Positions 8,202 to 17,720 of a DNA stretch of 64,000 bases are shown piece by piece. A program made the position numbers and the translations under genes. The notes beneath the pieces were generated by a model that saw nothing but the letters and a program-made list of their open reading frames with translations, was not told the origin of the DNA and did not search any database. Within the stretch, counting starts at the first letter, position 1. Every line of letters starts with the position of its first letter. The stretch is from Reichenbachiella ulvae (GTDB lineage: Bacteria; Bacteroidota; Bacteroidia; Cytophagales; Cyclobacteriaceae): assembly GCF_025833875.1 (NCBI RefSeq), contig NZ_JAOYOD010000001.1, positions 930,001-994,000 on the forward strand. The letters run 5' to 3'.

Positions 8202-9530
8202 TTATTTGCCAAAAAGGTTCATGCCTGACATCATACGTTTGGCTCCACCCATTTTGTTCATGGTCTTCATCATCTTTCGCATCTGATCGAACTGCTTCAA
8301 TAGCTGGTTAACCTCCTGAATAGAAGTACCGCTACCGTTGGCAATTCTTTTCTTTCGGCTGCCGTTGATCAAATCAGGGTTTTCTCTTTCGGTGATAGTC
8401 ATTGACTTGATGATGGCTTCAATAGGCTTCAATGAATCATCATCTATATCAATGTCTTTAATGGCCTTACTGACTCCTGGGATCATTCCCATTAAGTCTT
8501 TCAGGTTACCCATTTTTTTGATTTGCTCTAATTGGGAAAGGAAATCGTCAAACCCGAAGTTGTTTTTACGGATTTTCTTCTGGATACGTTTGGCTTCTTC
8601 CTGATCAAAGTTTTGTTGGGCTTTTTCTACCAACGAAACCACATCCCCCATACCAAGGATCCTACTAGCCATCCTTTCTGGATAGAAGATATCTAAGGCC
8701 TCCATTTTCTCACCGTGAGAAATGTACTTGATAGGCTTTTCTACTACCGTACGTATCGAAAGTGCAGCACCCCCGCGTGTATCACCATCCATCTTGGTCA
8801 ATACAACCCCGTCAAAGTTCAAACGATCGTTGAAGGTTTTGGCTGTGTTGACAGCATCCTGACCTGTCATGGCATCCACTACAAAAAGAGTCTCAGCAGG
8901 GTTCAGGTTCTTCTTTAGAGATTCAATCTCTTGCATCATTTGTTCGTCTACCGCCAGACGTCCCGCAGTATCGACTATGATGGTCTTTTTATTGTTTTCT
9001 TTTGCGTATTTGATCGCGTTCTTGGCAATCTTTAGAGCGTCTTTGTTATCAGGTTCGGCATATACGTCTACTCCGATTTGTTCACCAAGCACTTTCAGCT
9101 GATCGATCGCAGCAGGTCTGTAGATATCACATGCCACCAACAATACATTTCTTTGGCTTTTAAGGTGATTAGCAAGTTTCCCGGTAAAAGTGGTTTTACC
9201 AGAACCTTGTAGACCTGAAATCAAAATGATGTTTGGGTCACCTTGTAAATTGATTTCTTCTTTTGAGCCTCCCATCAATAGAGTCAGCTCATCCGATACG
9301 ATCTTAGTCAATAACTGACCTGGAGATACAGCAGTGAGGACATCTTGTCCCATCGCTTTGTCCTTGATAGTGTCGGTAACATTCTTAGCTACTTTGTAGT
9401 TAACATCGGCATCTACAAGCGCTCTTCTGATCTCTTTGACAGTAGTTGCCACATTGATTTCAGAGATTTTGCCTTGCCCTTTCAGGTTCTTGAATGCCTT
9501 ATCTAACTTTCCACTTAAATTATCAAACAT
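8202..9530 (-). CDS. ffh: Signal recognition particle protein Ffh
   Basis: The 442-residue protein has the complete Ffh layout: a helical N domain (residues 1-90), the SRP GTPase G domain with P-loop GLQGSGKTTFTGKL near 105-118, DTAGRLAVDEQM near 187, and TKMDGDTRGG near 244, then the methionine-rich M domain ending MKTMNKMGGAKRMMSG. It binds 4.5S RNA and signal sequences at the ribosome and delivers them to FtsY. The length matches the family. The upstream intergenic region (9531-9702) is shared with the divergent mechanosensitive channel gene. Confidence 0.98.
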   Translation of the reverse strand: MFDNLSGKLDKAFKNLKGQGKISEINVATTVKEIRRALVDADVNYKVAKNVTDTIKDKAMGQDVLTAVSPGQLLTKIVSDELTLLMGGSKEEINLQGDPNIILISGLQGSGKTTFTGKLANHLKSQRNVLLVACDIYRPAAIDQLKVLGEQIGVDVYAEPDNKDALKIAKNAIKYAKENNKKTIIVDTAGRLAVDEQMMQEIESLKKNLNPAETLFVVDAMTGQDAVNTAKTFNDRLNFDGVVLTKMDGDTRGGAALSIRTVVEKPIKYISHGEKMEALDIFYPERMASRILGMGDVVSLVEKAQQNFDQEEAKRIQKKIRKNNFGFDDFLSQLEQIKKMGNLKDLMGMIPGVSKAIKDIDIDDDSLKPIEAIIKSMTITERENPDLINGSRKKRIANGSGTSIQEVNQLLKQFDQMRKMMKTMNKMGGAKRMMSGMNLFGK

Positions 9531-9554
9531 ATCTGCTAAGAATTAAAATTTCGG

Positions 9555-9562
9555 CAAAGCTA
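9555..9562 (-). promoter_or_regulatory. Candidate -7 element (TAGCTTTG) for ffh
   Basis: Read on the minus strand this matches TAnnTTTG, 25 bases before the ffh ATG. A TTTG lies 13 bases upstream, closer than the 17-23 base spacing usually reported, so the call is tentative. Confidence 0.3.
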
Positions 9563-9702
9563 ATCATTCGATCATCAAATGTCCATATTTCGGATTTTGA
9601 ATCGGTCTTTTTGTTGTGCACCAGCCTGTACTTTTTAAATCTATCTTGTTTCTATTATCTTTAGGATTCAGCATGATTATGATTTCATCAAAATGAAACA
9701 TA

Positions 9703-10626
9703 ATGCCGAAACTATCCAGACTCCTTTTTCCACTTTTAGTCTTATTGTTTTTTCTCTTTTCTACCTCCATTATATCGGTAGTAGATCAACCAGTTGTTGA
9801 CGAGTTACTGGTTTATTGGATGCCTATTCGTAGAATAATGATAGTGCTATCGGTTGCATGGGTTCTGATAGTATTAGCCAAGTTAGGTAAGTCAATACTC
9901 TTGAAGCACTATGATGTTTCGATTGAGGATAACCTGACTTCCCGCAAGGTACATACACAGATCAGGGTGCTTTACAAAATCCTGGTTTTCTTCATTACCT
10001 TGATCAGTGCAGGGATGATTTTGATTTCTTTTGAGGGGATTCGTCAAATTGGCCTGGGGCTTTTTGCTTCGGCGGGGGTTGCTGGTATCATATTGGGTTT
10101 TGCAGCTCAGAAGGTGCTGGGTTTATTGCTGGCAGGACTTCAGATTGCATTCGCTCAACCTTTTAGAATTGACGATGCAGTAATTATTGAGAATGAATGG
10201 GGTTGGATTGAGGAGATTAATCTTACCTATATAGTAGTTCGAATCTGGGATAAAAGAAGGCTAGTCGTACCCACTACATATTTCCTGGAAAAGCCCTTTC
10301 AAAACTGGACCAAATCTTCTGCTGAGATTATTGGGAGTGTTTTTATTCACACTGATTATACGATACCATTCGATGCTTTGAGAGATGAATTGGATCGAAT
10401 ATTAGCTGCTACTGAACTTTGGGATGGCAAGGTAAAAGTACTTCAAGTGACGGATGCCAAGGAGTTTTCTGTGGAGAGCAGAATTCTAGTGAGTGCAAAG
10501 AATTCTCCGACAGCATGGGATCTGAGGGTTCATGTGAGAGAAAAACTCATTTCCTTCATCCAAAAAGAGTATCCTGAAAGTTTGCCAAAAACCAGAATTC
10601 AAATTAAAGAGCCCTCGGCAGCCTAA
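9703..10626 (+). CDS. Small-conductance mechanosensitive channel family protein (MscS-like)
   Basis: The 307-residue protein has three or four N-terminal membrane segments, including a signal-like first one (residues 7-25), and a pore-lining TM3-like helix SAGVAGIILGFAAQKVLG near 125-142 with the Gly/Ala packing of MscS. Then comes the beta domain with AQPFRIDDAVIIENEWGWIE and PTTYFLEKPFQNWTK. MscS channels open under membrane tension and release solutes after osmotic downshock. The domain order and length match YbdG/MscS-type proteins of Bacteroidota. Confidence 0.92.
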   Translation: MPKLSRLLFPLLVLLFFLFSTSIISVVDQPVVDELLVYWMPIRRIMIVLSVAWVLIVLAKLGKSILLKHYDVSIEDNLTSRKVHTQIRVLYKILVFFITLISAGMILISFEGIRQIGLGLFASAGVAGIILGFAAQKVLGLLLAGLQIAFAQPFRIDDAVIIENEWGWIEEINLTYIVVRIWDKRRLVVPTTYFLEKPFQNWTKSSAEIIGSVFIHTDYTIPFDALRDELDRILAATELWDGKVKVLQVTDAKEFSVESRILVSAKNSPTAWDLRVHVREKLISFIQKEYPESLPKTRIQIKEPSAA

Positions 10627-10741
10627 ATATTTTTTGCTGAACTGAAACCTTTCGAGTTGTTTTGCAGTATTGTCTTTTGTTATGTACCTTGTAATGCATA
10701 ATACCTGTTATAAACATATGGTCAACTCAAAATAAATAATT

Positions 10742-11218
10742 ATGAAAAGCACAATCGCAATATGGGTAGCAGCTATGACTTTTAGTGTAGTCTCCTATGC
10801 CCAGCCTCAAAAGGTTAAGGAAAGAGATCTTGGTGGTGTATGGCAAATGAAAATTGAATTGGGAGAGGATTTTATTGAGAAGGAGATAGAGAAAGAAGAT
10901 GATGTGATGGCACGCATCATTATGCAGGCAACGGGATCTTTTGTTGATGGTATCTTAGACGAACTTGATATTAAATTCAGGTTCCTGGATGACAATGTTT
11001 GCAAAATCTATGTTTCGGCTTTTGGATCTGAATCAGAAGTGGAGACCGGAGAGTGGTACATCAACAGCAAAGGCCAGCTAATCATAAGTGATACAGATTC
11101 CTATCAATCAGACGGGGATGAGTATTGGATGATGCAAGATGATATATTGATAGCCATGGAAGATGGAGAAATACTGGAGGATGATGCTAAAGTCTATATG
11201 GTCAGAATATCTGATTAA
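10742..11218 (+). CDS. Secreted hypothetical protein
   Basis: The 158-residue product has a signal peptide (MKSTIAIWVAAMTFSVVSYA, cleaved before QPQK). The mature part is strongly acidic and beta-rich, with GGVWQMKIELGE near residue 32 and GEWYINSKGQLIISD near 101. The pattern of a GxW start followed by alternating strands and a TGEWYI-type strand resembles small lipocalin-like or glycoside-binding beta-barrels of Bacteroidota, but I cannot name a family. It has its own upstream gap and ends seven bases before the convergent endonuclease-like gene. Confidence 0.75.
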   Translation: MKSTIAIWVAAMTFSVVSYAQPQKVKERDLGGVWQMKIELGEDFIEKEIEKEDDVMARIIMQATGSFVDGILDELDIKFRFLDDNVCKIYVSAFGSESEVETGEWYINSKGQLIISDTDSYQSDGDEYWMMQDDILIAMEDGEILEDDAKVYMVRISD

Positions 11219-11225
11219 TTAATCA

Positions 11226-12261
11226 TCATTCAAAACGATAAAGAGCCCGGGTAGGAAAATGATCTGATATCCGGGCTTTTCTATTGACATCATAATCGAC
11301 CGCTTCTAACCCCTCGCCAAAGAATTGATGATCGATTCTAAGAAAGAATAAAAGGTTATTGAGTGTAAAATCAAAACCACTACCTGCTTGGTGAAAGGAG
11401 GATCGAAAGTTACTATCTAATTGTCGATAATTGTTGCTGTAGGGTAGTTCATTAAAGTCTCCTGCCAGGACAGAGGGGATAGGGAGAGGATAGACAATGC
11501 TGAATGGTCTGTTCGATTTGTTGACTATGCTTTTTAGTGCCATCTATTATTCTGGAAAGAATGTCTGTGCTTGTTGAAAATAGGTTTTTAATTTTTCTCA
11601 AACGATGCAATTCTAGCTGCATGGATTCTAGATGTATATTGTAGATACGAACGGTATCTTTATCAATCAACACATCGCTATAAATGCAGGCATTTGGTCT
11701 ACCGATACTCTCCCAGACCAACCCTCTATGAATGATAGGGAATTTGGAAAAAATAGCCATGCCGGGCGCATGATCTCCTTCCATTTTAGCCTTGAAAACA
11801 TGAGCATGATAGCCATTATTAATCATTTTGCTAGTGATGTCCAGAGCGCTCCATCGAGGGTTTGTGCTGTATTCTTGAAAACACTTAATATCGCTTGACT
11901 CGTTGACTGACCAGTTGATTAGTTCTCCGGAGAATTTGTCATAGCGCTTGTGCTCTCTGAAGCTTTTTACATTGTATCCCAATAAGCTGAAGTCATGTGA
12001 TTGAGAAGTTGTGTTGAAAGCATAACTCTCAAGTATGAAATTAGTTCCCAACAATAAGCTAATTGCTGGAAACACCCACCATTTTTTTCTAGCCAATAGT
12101 GCAGTGAGCAATAAGAGCAGGTTGCCAGTTAATACTAGCGGTATGGCAATTGAGAAAAGAGACAAGAAGGGGAGAAACCCAGTAGGCATATAATAACTTC
12201 CATAGCAGGCCAAGGATACTATGGAACTAGCTAAAAATACCCTATTGGATTTCTTTTTCAT
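11226..12261 (-). pseudogene. Endonuclease/exonuclease/phosphatase family protein, single-base frameshift
   Basis: Two minus-strand frames together make one membrane-anchored EEP-superfamily protein. The upstream frame (12261 to about 11479) encodes two or three N-terminal membrane segments and the catalytic domain start ([37 protein letters not shown]). The downstream frame supplies LAGDFNELPYSNNYRQL, RIDHQFF and a terminal ISDHFPT, which are the remaining catalytic motifs. The switch is at the GGGG run 11475-11478 (CCCC on the coding strand): removing one base gives YPSVLAGDFNEL and a 344-residue protein of normal family length. All motifs are otherwise intact, so this is a recent lesion or a sequencing error. 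It follows bioA by one base. Confidence 0.88.
11244..11280 (+). terminator. Possible terminator of the secreted hypothetical gene
   Basis: AGCCCGG at 11244-11250 pairs with CCGGGCT at 11271-11277, with a 20-base loop and a short T-run (TTTT). It lies inside the 3' end of the opposite-strand pseudogene. The long loop lowers confidence. Confidence 0.35.
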
Positions 12262-12262
12262 A

Positions 12263-13549
12263 TCACTCGAACTTCTTTAGGAAGATGAATATTTCATTGT
12301 AAATCTTCTCCAGTTCTTCATTGGTGATGATATATGGCGGCATTAAATAGATCACATTTCCCAGTGGTCTGATGAGGATACCCTTTTCCAAAAAGTAGGG
12401 GTAAATTTCTTTTCTTGCTTCGCTTTCATATCCTGTTTCTCCAAATCCACATAGGTCAAATGCTACAATCGTGCCCTGCACTCTTACGTTTTCGACGCAA
12501 TTGAGCCTTCGGAGCTTGTCAGCAAATGCTTGATGTTGCTCTTGTACTCTTTGGATATTGCTTTGACACTCATCGGATGTGAAAATGTCAAAACTTTCAT
12601 TCGCTACTGCACAGATCATTGGGTTTCCTGTGTACGAGTGACCATGAAGTAGGGCTTTGGCAAATGAATCACTTTGGAATACTTCTTCAATTTTACTGTT
12701 ACATGCCGTGATGCCGAGTGGTAGAGTTCCACCTGTGATGCCTTTGGAAAGGCAGATTAGATCTGGATGACTTGATACGTAATCTGTAGCCAATGCCTTA
12801 CCTGTACGTCCAAAGCCAGTCATGACTTCATCGGCTATGCAGATAATGCCATGTTTTTGGGCAATAGTAATCATCAGTTCCAGTATCTCGGCTGAATACA
12901 TACGCATGCCGCCGGACCCTTGAATAAGAGGTTCGAAAATGAAGGTGCTACATTCTTCGCTTGAGGCAAATTTTTCGAGTTGTTCAAATACTTTTTCTTT
13001 GTTCTCCTCAGTAGGGAAGTCAATAAAGTCCACATCGAAAAGAAAAGGGAAGAAGGGTTTAGTAAAGCTCCCTCGTCCACCAACAGCCATAGCGCCAAAG
13101 GTGTCGCCGTGATAGGCCCCATCAATAGCAATCACTCGTGTTCGCTGCTTCTGATCCAAATTATACCAATATTGGAATGCCATTTTGAGGGCTACCTCGA
13201 TAGAAGTGCTACCATTGTCAGAAAAGAAAATCTTACTGAAGGAATCAGGTAAGAGTTTCATGAGGTTTTCAGCCAATTGAACGGCGGGCTCATGAGTGAA
13301 GCCAGCGAAAATGGCATGCTCCATTTTTAGGGCCTGATCGTAGATGGCCTTTGCCAGTCTTTTGTTGGAGTGACCGTGTATGTTGACCCACCACGAAGAT
13401 ATCGCATCGATGATTTGCCTACCATCCTTGGTGTTGAGGTAGACTCCTTCTGCTGATTCAAGTGGAATGTACTCGAATGGGTTTTTGAGTGGGGCAAATG
13501 GATGCCAAATTAGTTCTTTGTCTTTTCTGAATAGTTCTTCGGTAGTCAT
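12263..13549 (-). CDS. bioA: Adenosylmethionine-8-amino-7-oxononanoate aminotransferase
   Basis: The 428-residue class-III aminotransferase converts KAPA to DAPA, using SAM as amino donor, in biotin synthesis. Family-specific features are IWHPFAPLKNP at the N-terminus, SSWWVNIHGHSN near residue 50, FFSDNGSTSIEVALKMA near 110, ADEVMTGFGRTGK near 240 and the PLP lysine in LSKGITGGTLPLG near 275. The start overlaps the bioD stop by 4 bases. Together with bioF and bioD it forms a bioF-bioD-bioA operon; bioB and the pimelate genes are not in this window. Confidence 0.96.
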   Translation of the reverse strand: MTTEELFRKDKELIWHPFAPLKNPFEYIPLESAEGVYLNTKDGRQIIDAISSWWVNIHGHSNKRLAKAIYDQALKMEHAIFAGFTHEPAVQLAENLMKLLPDSFSKIFFSDNGSTSIEVALKMAFQYWYNLDQKQRTRVIAIDGAYHGDTFGAMAVGGRGSFTKPFFPFLFDVDFIDFPTEENKEKVFEQLEKFASSEECSTFIFEPLIQGSGGMRMYSAEILELMITIAQKHGIICIADEVMTGFGRTGKALATDYVSSHPDLICLSKGITGGTLPLGITACNSKIEEVFQSDSFAKALLHGHSYTGNPMICAVANESFDIFTSDECQSNIQRVQEQHQAFADKLRRLNCVENVRVQGTIVAFDLCGFGETGYESEARKEIYPYFLEKGILIRPLGNVIYLMPPYIITNEELEKIYNEIFIFLKKFE

Positions 13550-14154
13550 ATCTGGATATTGTCTGCCTGTTTTGCTATTTCTTCTGCACTAATTTCTTTG
13601 AGTTTGGGGATGTGACCCAAACATGGAATACCTGAATACTGAAGTATGAAGGATTCGGTTTCAGGATTTGGTTCGTCGTTGAATATGAGACCTTTTATTT
13701 TGAAGTCATTGGACTTTAAATATTCAATGGAAAGCATAGTATGGTTGATACTGCCCAGATAGTTTCTGGATACCAGTATTACTTCAGCATCAAAATCCCT
13801 GGCAAAATCAATGACAAATTCAGAGGAGTTGATAGGAACCATGAGGCCACCCGCTCCTTCTATTATCAAATTATTTTCTGTCTCAGGAACAGAAAATTGC
13901 TTTCGTTCTACTTTTACATTTTCCCTTTCCGCTGCTGCATGTGGAGACATGGGGTGCTCCAAAATGACGCCTTCTGGATGAATGACCAGGTCAGAGTCGA
14001 TCATCGAACGGACGAAGTTGCTGTCGGTAGGTTCGCCTGCCTGAACAGGCTTCCAGTAGTCTGCTTTTAGTTTTTGGACCAGTATGGCCGAGACTATGGA
14101 TTTGCCTGCATCTGTGTCGATACCAGTCACGAAATATCGCTTGTTTTGACTCAT
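13546..14154 (-). CDS. bioD: Dethiobiotin synthase
   Basis: The 202-residue P-loop protein performs the ATP- and CO2-dependent ring closure of DAPA to dethiobiotin. The nucleotide-binding loop is GIDTDAGKS at residues 11-19 (canonical GTDTxxGKT), followed by YWKPVQAGEPTDS near 33, SPHAAAERE near 70 and EGAGGLMVPIN near 100. All are diagnostic of BioD. It overlaps bioF by 4 bases upstream and bioA by 4 bases downstream. Confidence 0.95.
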   Translation of the reverse strand: MSQNKRYFVTGIDTDAGKSIVSAILVQKLKADYWKPVQAGEPTDSNFVRSMIDSDLVIHPEGVILEHPMSPHAAAERENVKVERKQFSVPETENNLIIEGAGGLMVPINSSEFVIDFARDFDAEVILVSRNYLGSINHTMLSIEYLKSNDFKIKGLIFNDEPNPETESFILQYSGIPCLGHIPKLKEISAEEIAKQADNIQI

Positions 14155-15287
14155 AGCTGCGAAGATAGTGAATCAATTAATTCTTTAATTTCCTTCTGAC
14201 TGTTGTGGTTGTGGAGGCAAATTCTGAGTCGCTCGGAACCGGTAGGAACGGTAGGAGATAGGATGGCTCTTACATCAAAGCCTTCTGTTTGAAACTGCTG
14301 AGAAATCTTTCTTACTTTTTCATTTCCAGGAATTATAATAGGCTGAATCGGGGTATGACTTTCAAGCTTTTGGCATTCGGTATGAATTCCTATTTGCTTG
14401 TCATAATAGTCATTGAAATAGGAAATAAGGCTCTGGTTAGTGGTTTGCAATGAAGGATGCCTTTCGATATAATTAAACGCAGCATCGATGGAAAAAATAC
14501 TATGCACAGGTAGTGCAGTGGTATAAATAAAAGGCCTGGCAAAATTGATCAGGTACTCAATGAGTTCTCGTGAGCCTACGATACAGGCACCATGAACCCC
14601 CATGGCTTTCCCGAAAGTGTAAACTCGACCCACGAATTCATCCTGAATATTATGCTCGCAGACTTTTCCGCTTCCTTTTGATCCATACAATCCGGTACCA
14701 TGCGCCTCATCTATGAACAATTGGGCCCGGTATTGTTTCGCTACAGAGATAAGGTCTTCAAAAGCAGCCATGTCTCCATCCATGGAATAAATGGACTCAA
14801 TGGCTACAAAGGCTTGACCTTGCGCCTTTTTTAATTTGGCCTCCAGATCATTGGCGTCATTGTGTCGAAAGGAAAAGGTTTTGGCAGGACTGAGTTTTGC
14901 TCCTTCTTTGATGCAAACATGTGCCAGACTATCATATATAATTGTATCCTGCCTCTGAGGTATAGCGGACAGCAAAGCCAGATTGGCAACATAACCTGAG
15001 TTAAACAAGAGGGCGGCCTCTCCTTTGAATATATCTGCGAGTTTAAGTTCAAGGTTTTCGGTTGATTCGGCATTGCCTGCCAACAGCCTGGACCCTGTGG
15101 CCCCATTCAGGTTGGTGATGCCCTCATAGGAGTAGGAACTAATCTGATCAAATAAGGCTTGCGATCTGCTTAGACTTAAATAATCATTGGAAACAAAGTC
15201 AACCCAGGTAGGATCGGCAGTCTTTAGACTTCTCAATCCTCCATTTTCTTTTCTTTCTTCGATCTTTTTTATGAAATCCAGTCCCAT
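14151..15287 (-). CDS. bioF: 8-amino-7-oxononanoate synthase (alpha-oxoamine synthase family)
   Basis: The 378-residue PLP enzyme condenses pimeloyl thioester with alanine to KAPA. Visible motifs are WVDFVSNDYLSLS near residue 27, NGATGSRLLAGN near 60, the PLP-stacking DEAHGTGLYG near 195 and the Schiff-base lysine in TFGKAMGVHGAC near 225. It belongs to a family that also contains Kbl and SPT, but its position as first gene before bioD and bioA makes BioF the clear choice. Its ATG is at the head of a divergent intergenic space with no room: the promoter probably lies inside the start of the divergent LpxR-like gene region. Confidence 0.93.
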   Translation of the reverse strand: MGLDFIKKIEERKENGGLRSLKTADPTWVDFVSNDYLSLSRSQALFDQISSYSYEGITNLNGATGSRLLAGNAESTENLELKLADIFKGEAALLFNSGYVANLALLSAIPQRQDTIIYDSLAHVCIKEGAKLSPAKTFSFRHNDANDLEAKLKKAQGQAFVAIESIYSMDGDMAAFEDLISVAKQYRAQLFIDEAHGTGLYGSKGSGKVCEHNIQDEFVGRVYTFGKAMGVHGACIVGSRELIEYLINFARPFIYTTALPVHSIFSIDAAFNYIERHPSLQTTNQSLISYFNDYYDKQIGIHTECQKLESHTPIQPIIIPGNEKVRKISQQFQTEGFDVRAILSPTVPTGSERLRICLHNHNSQKEIKELIDSLSSQL

Positions 15288-15352
15288 TGCTGCAATTTTA
15301 CAACAGATTTGGCACTCTGCTCAAGCATTTTGGTCCATTGTTGAGATTGCAT

Positions 15353-16318
15353 TTGAAAGAACTAAGATACCTTTTGTTGGTTTTGCTGTTGGTGAGTTCG
15401 AAACTGGCGAATGCACAGGATTCCTTGACTTATCAAAGAGCGCTTTTTTTTCAGTTTGATAATGACCTTTTGTTTTTTGATGCGGGTGATCGCTATTATA
15501 CCAATGGGTTGTTTTTTGGCTATAGACAGCAAACTAAGCAGGATGGTAAATTAAACAATCTCTTCAGATTTGATTCTATGGAGAAGTCCACCTGGGAGCT
15601 GTCACTGATTTCTAAAATATTCAATCCTTACGACCTAAAAGGTGTTGTTGCCGATGAAATAGATAGGCCCTATGCCGGTCTTATTTATGCCAATGTTTTG
15701 TATAACAGTATTTGGGATTCGTTTGTTTGGTCCTTGGGTGCAGATATGGGTTGGTTGGGCCCCAAGACAGGAATAGGGAATATACAATACAACCTACATA
15801 GAACTATCGGTTGGGTACACCCCAGAGGCTGGGATAATTATCAAATCAATGATACCCCAATACTTCAATTCATTTCCAGCGTGAACAAAGAATGGTTTTA
15901 TTCTCCCGGTATAGCTATCTCTTCAAAGCTAGGAGCGAAGTTTGGTTCCATTGAAAATCAATTGGTTTTCAATAGTTCACTCAGGATGGGAAGATGTTTG
16001 AGTTTAGGGAATAGCACCTTAAGTAATTCATCGATTGGAAGAATCACCTCTGATGAACGAAAATACAAGGAGATATTTTTTGTTTATCAGCCTGAAGTTA
16101 AGCGGGTGTTTTATGATGCAACCATTGATGGCAACTTGATTGGTACCCCTTCTGACTTTGTCAGAGAATCCAGAGAATGGGTGTTTCGACATAGTTTAGG
16201 TTTGATGCTCAGCACCAATCGAACCGATTTTCATGCTCAATGGTCCTTTTTAACTCGAGAGGTTGAAGGAGGGAAAAGACATAAGTATGGCACCCTGATT
16301 TTAACTCATCGCTTTTAA
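15353..16318 (+). CDS. Lipid A deacylase LpxR family protein (DUF2219)
   Basis: The product is an outer-membrane beta-barrel related to LpxR, which removes the 3'-acyloxyacyl group of lipid A. Key family strings are FQFDNDLLFFDAGDRYYTNG near the mature N-terminus and LHRTIGWVHPRGWDNYQ, carrying the Asn-Asp and His residues used by LpxR; the protein ends in a typical terminal beta strand with Phe (LTHRF). I choose TTG 15353, which gives a classical signal peptide (KELRYLLLVLLLVSSKLANA, cleaved before QDS). The frame is open back to TTG 15287, directly at the bioF start, but that extension is not signal-like. Confidence 0.82.
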   Translation: MKELRYLLLVLLLVSSKLANAQDSLTYQRALFFQFDNDLLFFDAGDRYYTNGLFFGYRQQTKQDGKLNNLFRFDSMEKSTWELSLISKIFNPYDLKGVVADEIDRPYAGLIYANVLYNSIWDSFVWSLGADMGWLGPKTGIGNIQYNLHRTIGWVHPRGWDNYQINDTPILQFISSVNKEWFYSPGIAISSKLGAKFGSIENQLVFNSSLRMGRCLSLGNSTLSNSSIGRITSDERKYKEIFFVYQPEVKRVFYDATIDGNLIGTPSDFVRESREWVFRHSLGLMLSTNRTDFHAQWSFLTREVEGGKRHKYGTLILTHRF

Positions 16319-16407
16319 TAATCCTCATCTTTATTTTGTGGCACTCTATTTGGTAATGCTCGATTGCCTAACTACTTACATTGTTATTTACCTAGAGGAA
16401 ATAGAGA

Positions 16408-16926
16408 ATGAGAATACCTGTATTGCTATTAATTATTGGGCTCTGTGGAGGGAGTTGTTTGGGTCAGCGGGCCAATGTGGGAGTGAAAGGAGGAGTCAAT
16501 ATTCAAAATGCCTTTTTTGATTTTTCCTCTATTAGCAACAACTATCATGTTGGACCAGTATTTAAGTATGATGCGAGCAAAAGGACAAGTTTTTCGGTTG
16601 AGGGACTATATAGTACTCAGACCTGGAAGGGGTACGAAAAAGGGCTTTCGACAGAATCTATTCAAGTGCCTGTCGTTATGAAATACTTCATTAAAAAGCC
16701 AATTTATATTCAGGGAGGAGCTCAAGGAAGTGTGTTGTTGAATAAGAAGGATGATGCAGGAAAGTTGCCGTTAGAGAACAATGAAATATCCTATGCCTAT
16801 CTGGGAGGGGTAGGGATTGGTCTTCCGAGTGGTTTTGATCTCTCTCTGCGTTACTTACATCCTGTGGAGCAAACGCAATTCAACACCTCTCTTTTACAGG
16901 TTTCTCTAGCCTTTGATATTTATTAA
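16408..16926 (+). CDS. Small outer-membrane beta-barrel protein (porin-like/OMP_b-brl type)
   Basis: The 172-residue protein has a signal peptide (residues 1-19) followed by GVKGGVNIQNAFFDF, repeated amphipathic strands, and QVPVVMKYFIKKPIYIQGGAQ, the pattern of the PorT-like outer-membrane beta-barrel family abundant in Bacteroidota. It ends with an aromatic-rich last strand (QVSLAFDIY). It lies 90 bases before a second gene of the same family. Ligand and function are unknown. Confidence 0.82.
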   Translation: MRIPVLLLIIGLCGGSCLGQRANVGVKGGVNIQNAFFDFSSISNNYHVGPVFKYDASKRTSFSVEGLYSTQTWKGYEKGLSTESIQVPVVMKYFIKKPIYIQGGAQGSVLLNKKDDAGKLPLENNEISYAYLGGVGIGLPSGFDLSLRYLHPVEQTQFNTSLLQVSLAFDIY

Positions 16927-17015
16927 AAGCCTTAAGTCTTTAATTTTTCTTCCTTTTATTAATATTTGTAGGAAGAATTGTACAAATTCACTCAATAAAA
17001 CAATTAATAAAGGAC

Positions 17016-17633
17016 ATGAAAAACAGAATCAAAATTGGACTACTATCGTTGGTGGTGATGTTTGCCTTGATTTCATTTGAATCAAAAGCTCAATTTGAAT
17101 TAGGAGTAAAGGCAGGGTTGAACCTAAATTCATCATCTGTAGATGCTGCCACTACTGGTGGTACTGTTAAAGAAGTAGCGGATACAAGAACGGGTTATCA
17201 CTTTGGCGCTTATGGAGTTATCAACTTGGGGCCATTGGGGATTCAGCCTGAAGCTTACTTTTCAGTGCAAGGAGCTGATGTAACTATTGATGGTGCCAGT
17301 GGTGCTATAAAAACCAATTATTTGCAGGTTCCTATTTTGGTTAGATTTAACTTCTTGAAAATGTTTAATGTTCACGCAGGGCCACAGTTTGGTATGGTGT
17401 TGACAGATGACTATGAAGGAGCAGCTGAAGAGCTGAAAGGTAATTTGGCGAGTAGCGACTTTTCTGTTGCTGCTGGTGTAGGTGTGGATCTTCCTTTTAA
17501 CCTTAATGTTACCGTGAGATACGTCAATGGATTTACAGATATGGTAGAGGATGCAAATAATGCATCAGGCATTGAATCAATGAAGAATGCGATGTTCCAA
17601 TTCTCAGTAGGTTATGCCTTGTTAGGTAGATGA
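17016..17633 (+). CDS. Outer-membrane beta-barrel protein (PorT-like)
   Basis: The 205-residue protein begins with a signal peptide (cleaved after ESKA) and continues FELGVKAGLNLNSSSV, RTGYHFGAYGVINLGPLGIQ, NYLQVPILVRFNF and NVHAGPQFGMVL, all typical of the OMP_b-brl_2 family. The final strand is FQFSVGYALLGR. With the preceding gene (16408-16926) it forms a tandem pair of paralogues that differ in length and in the loop region, so they are old duplicates. A strong bidirectional terminator follows. Confidence 0.88.
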   Translation: MKNRIKIGLLSLVVMFALISFESKAQFELGVKAGLNLNSSSVDAATTGGTVKEVADTRTGYHFGAYGVINLGPLGIQPEAYFSVQGADVTIDGASGAIKTNYLQVPILVRFNFLKMFNVHAGPQFGMVLTDDYEGAAEELKGNLASSDFSVAAGVGVDLPFNLNVTVRYVNGFTDMVEDANNASGIESMKNAMFQFSVGYALLGR

Positions 17634-17660
17634 TCAACTAAGACCTAAGACATAGGATAT

Positions 17661-17697
17661 AAAAAAAGGAGAGTTGCATAAGCAGCTCTCCTTTTTT
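17661..17697. terminator. Bidirectional intrinsic terminator
   Basis: An A-run, then GGAGAGTTGC, loop ATAA, GCAGCTCTCC and a T-run form a 10-bp stem with one G-U pair. It separates the convergent beta-barrel gene (+) and pfkA (-) and has a T-tract in both directions. Confidence 0.88.
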
Positions 17698-17720
17698 GTT
17701 AAGGTCTAATCCAATTGTGA

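Noticed and set aside
11226..11543. A separate 105-residue gene
   Set aside because: It carries the C-terminal catalytic motifs of the EEP protein and joins the upstream frame by one base, so it is a fragment.
15287..15352. Start of the LpxR-like gene at TTG 15287
   Set aside because: It would overlap the bioF start codon and the extra 22 residues spoil the signal peptide that begins at TTG 15353.
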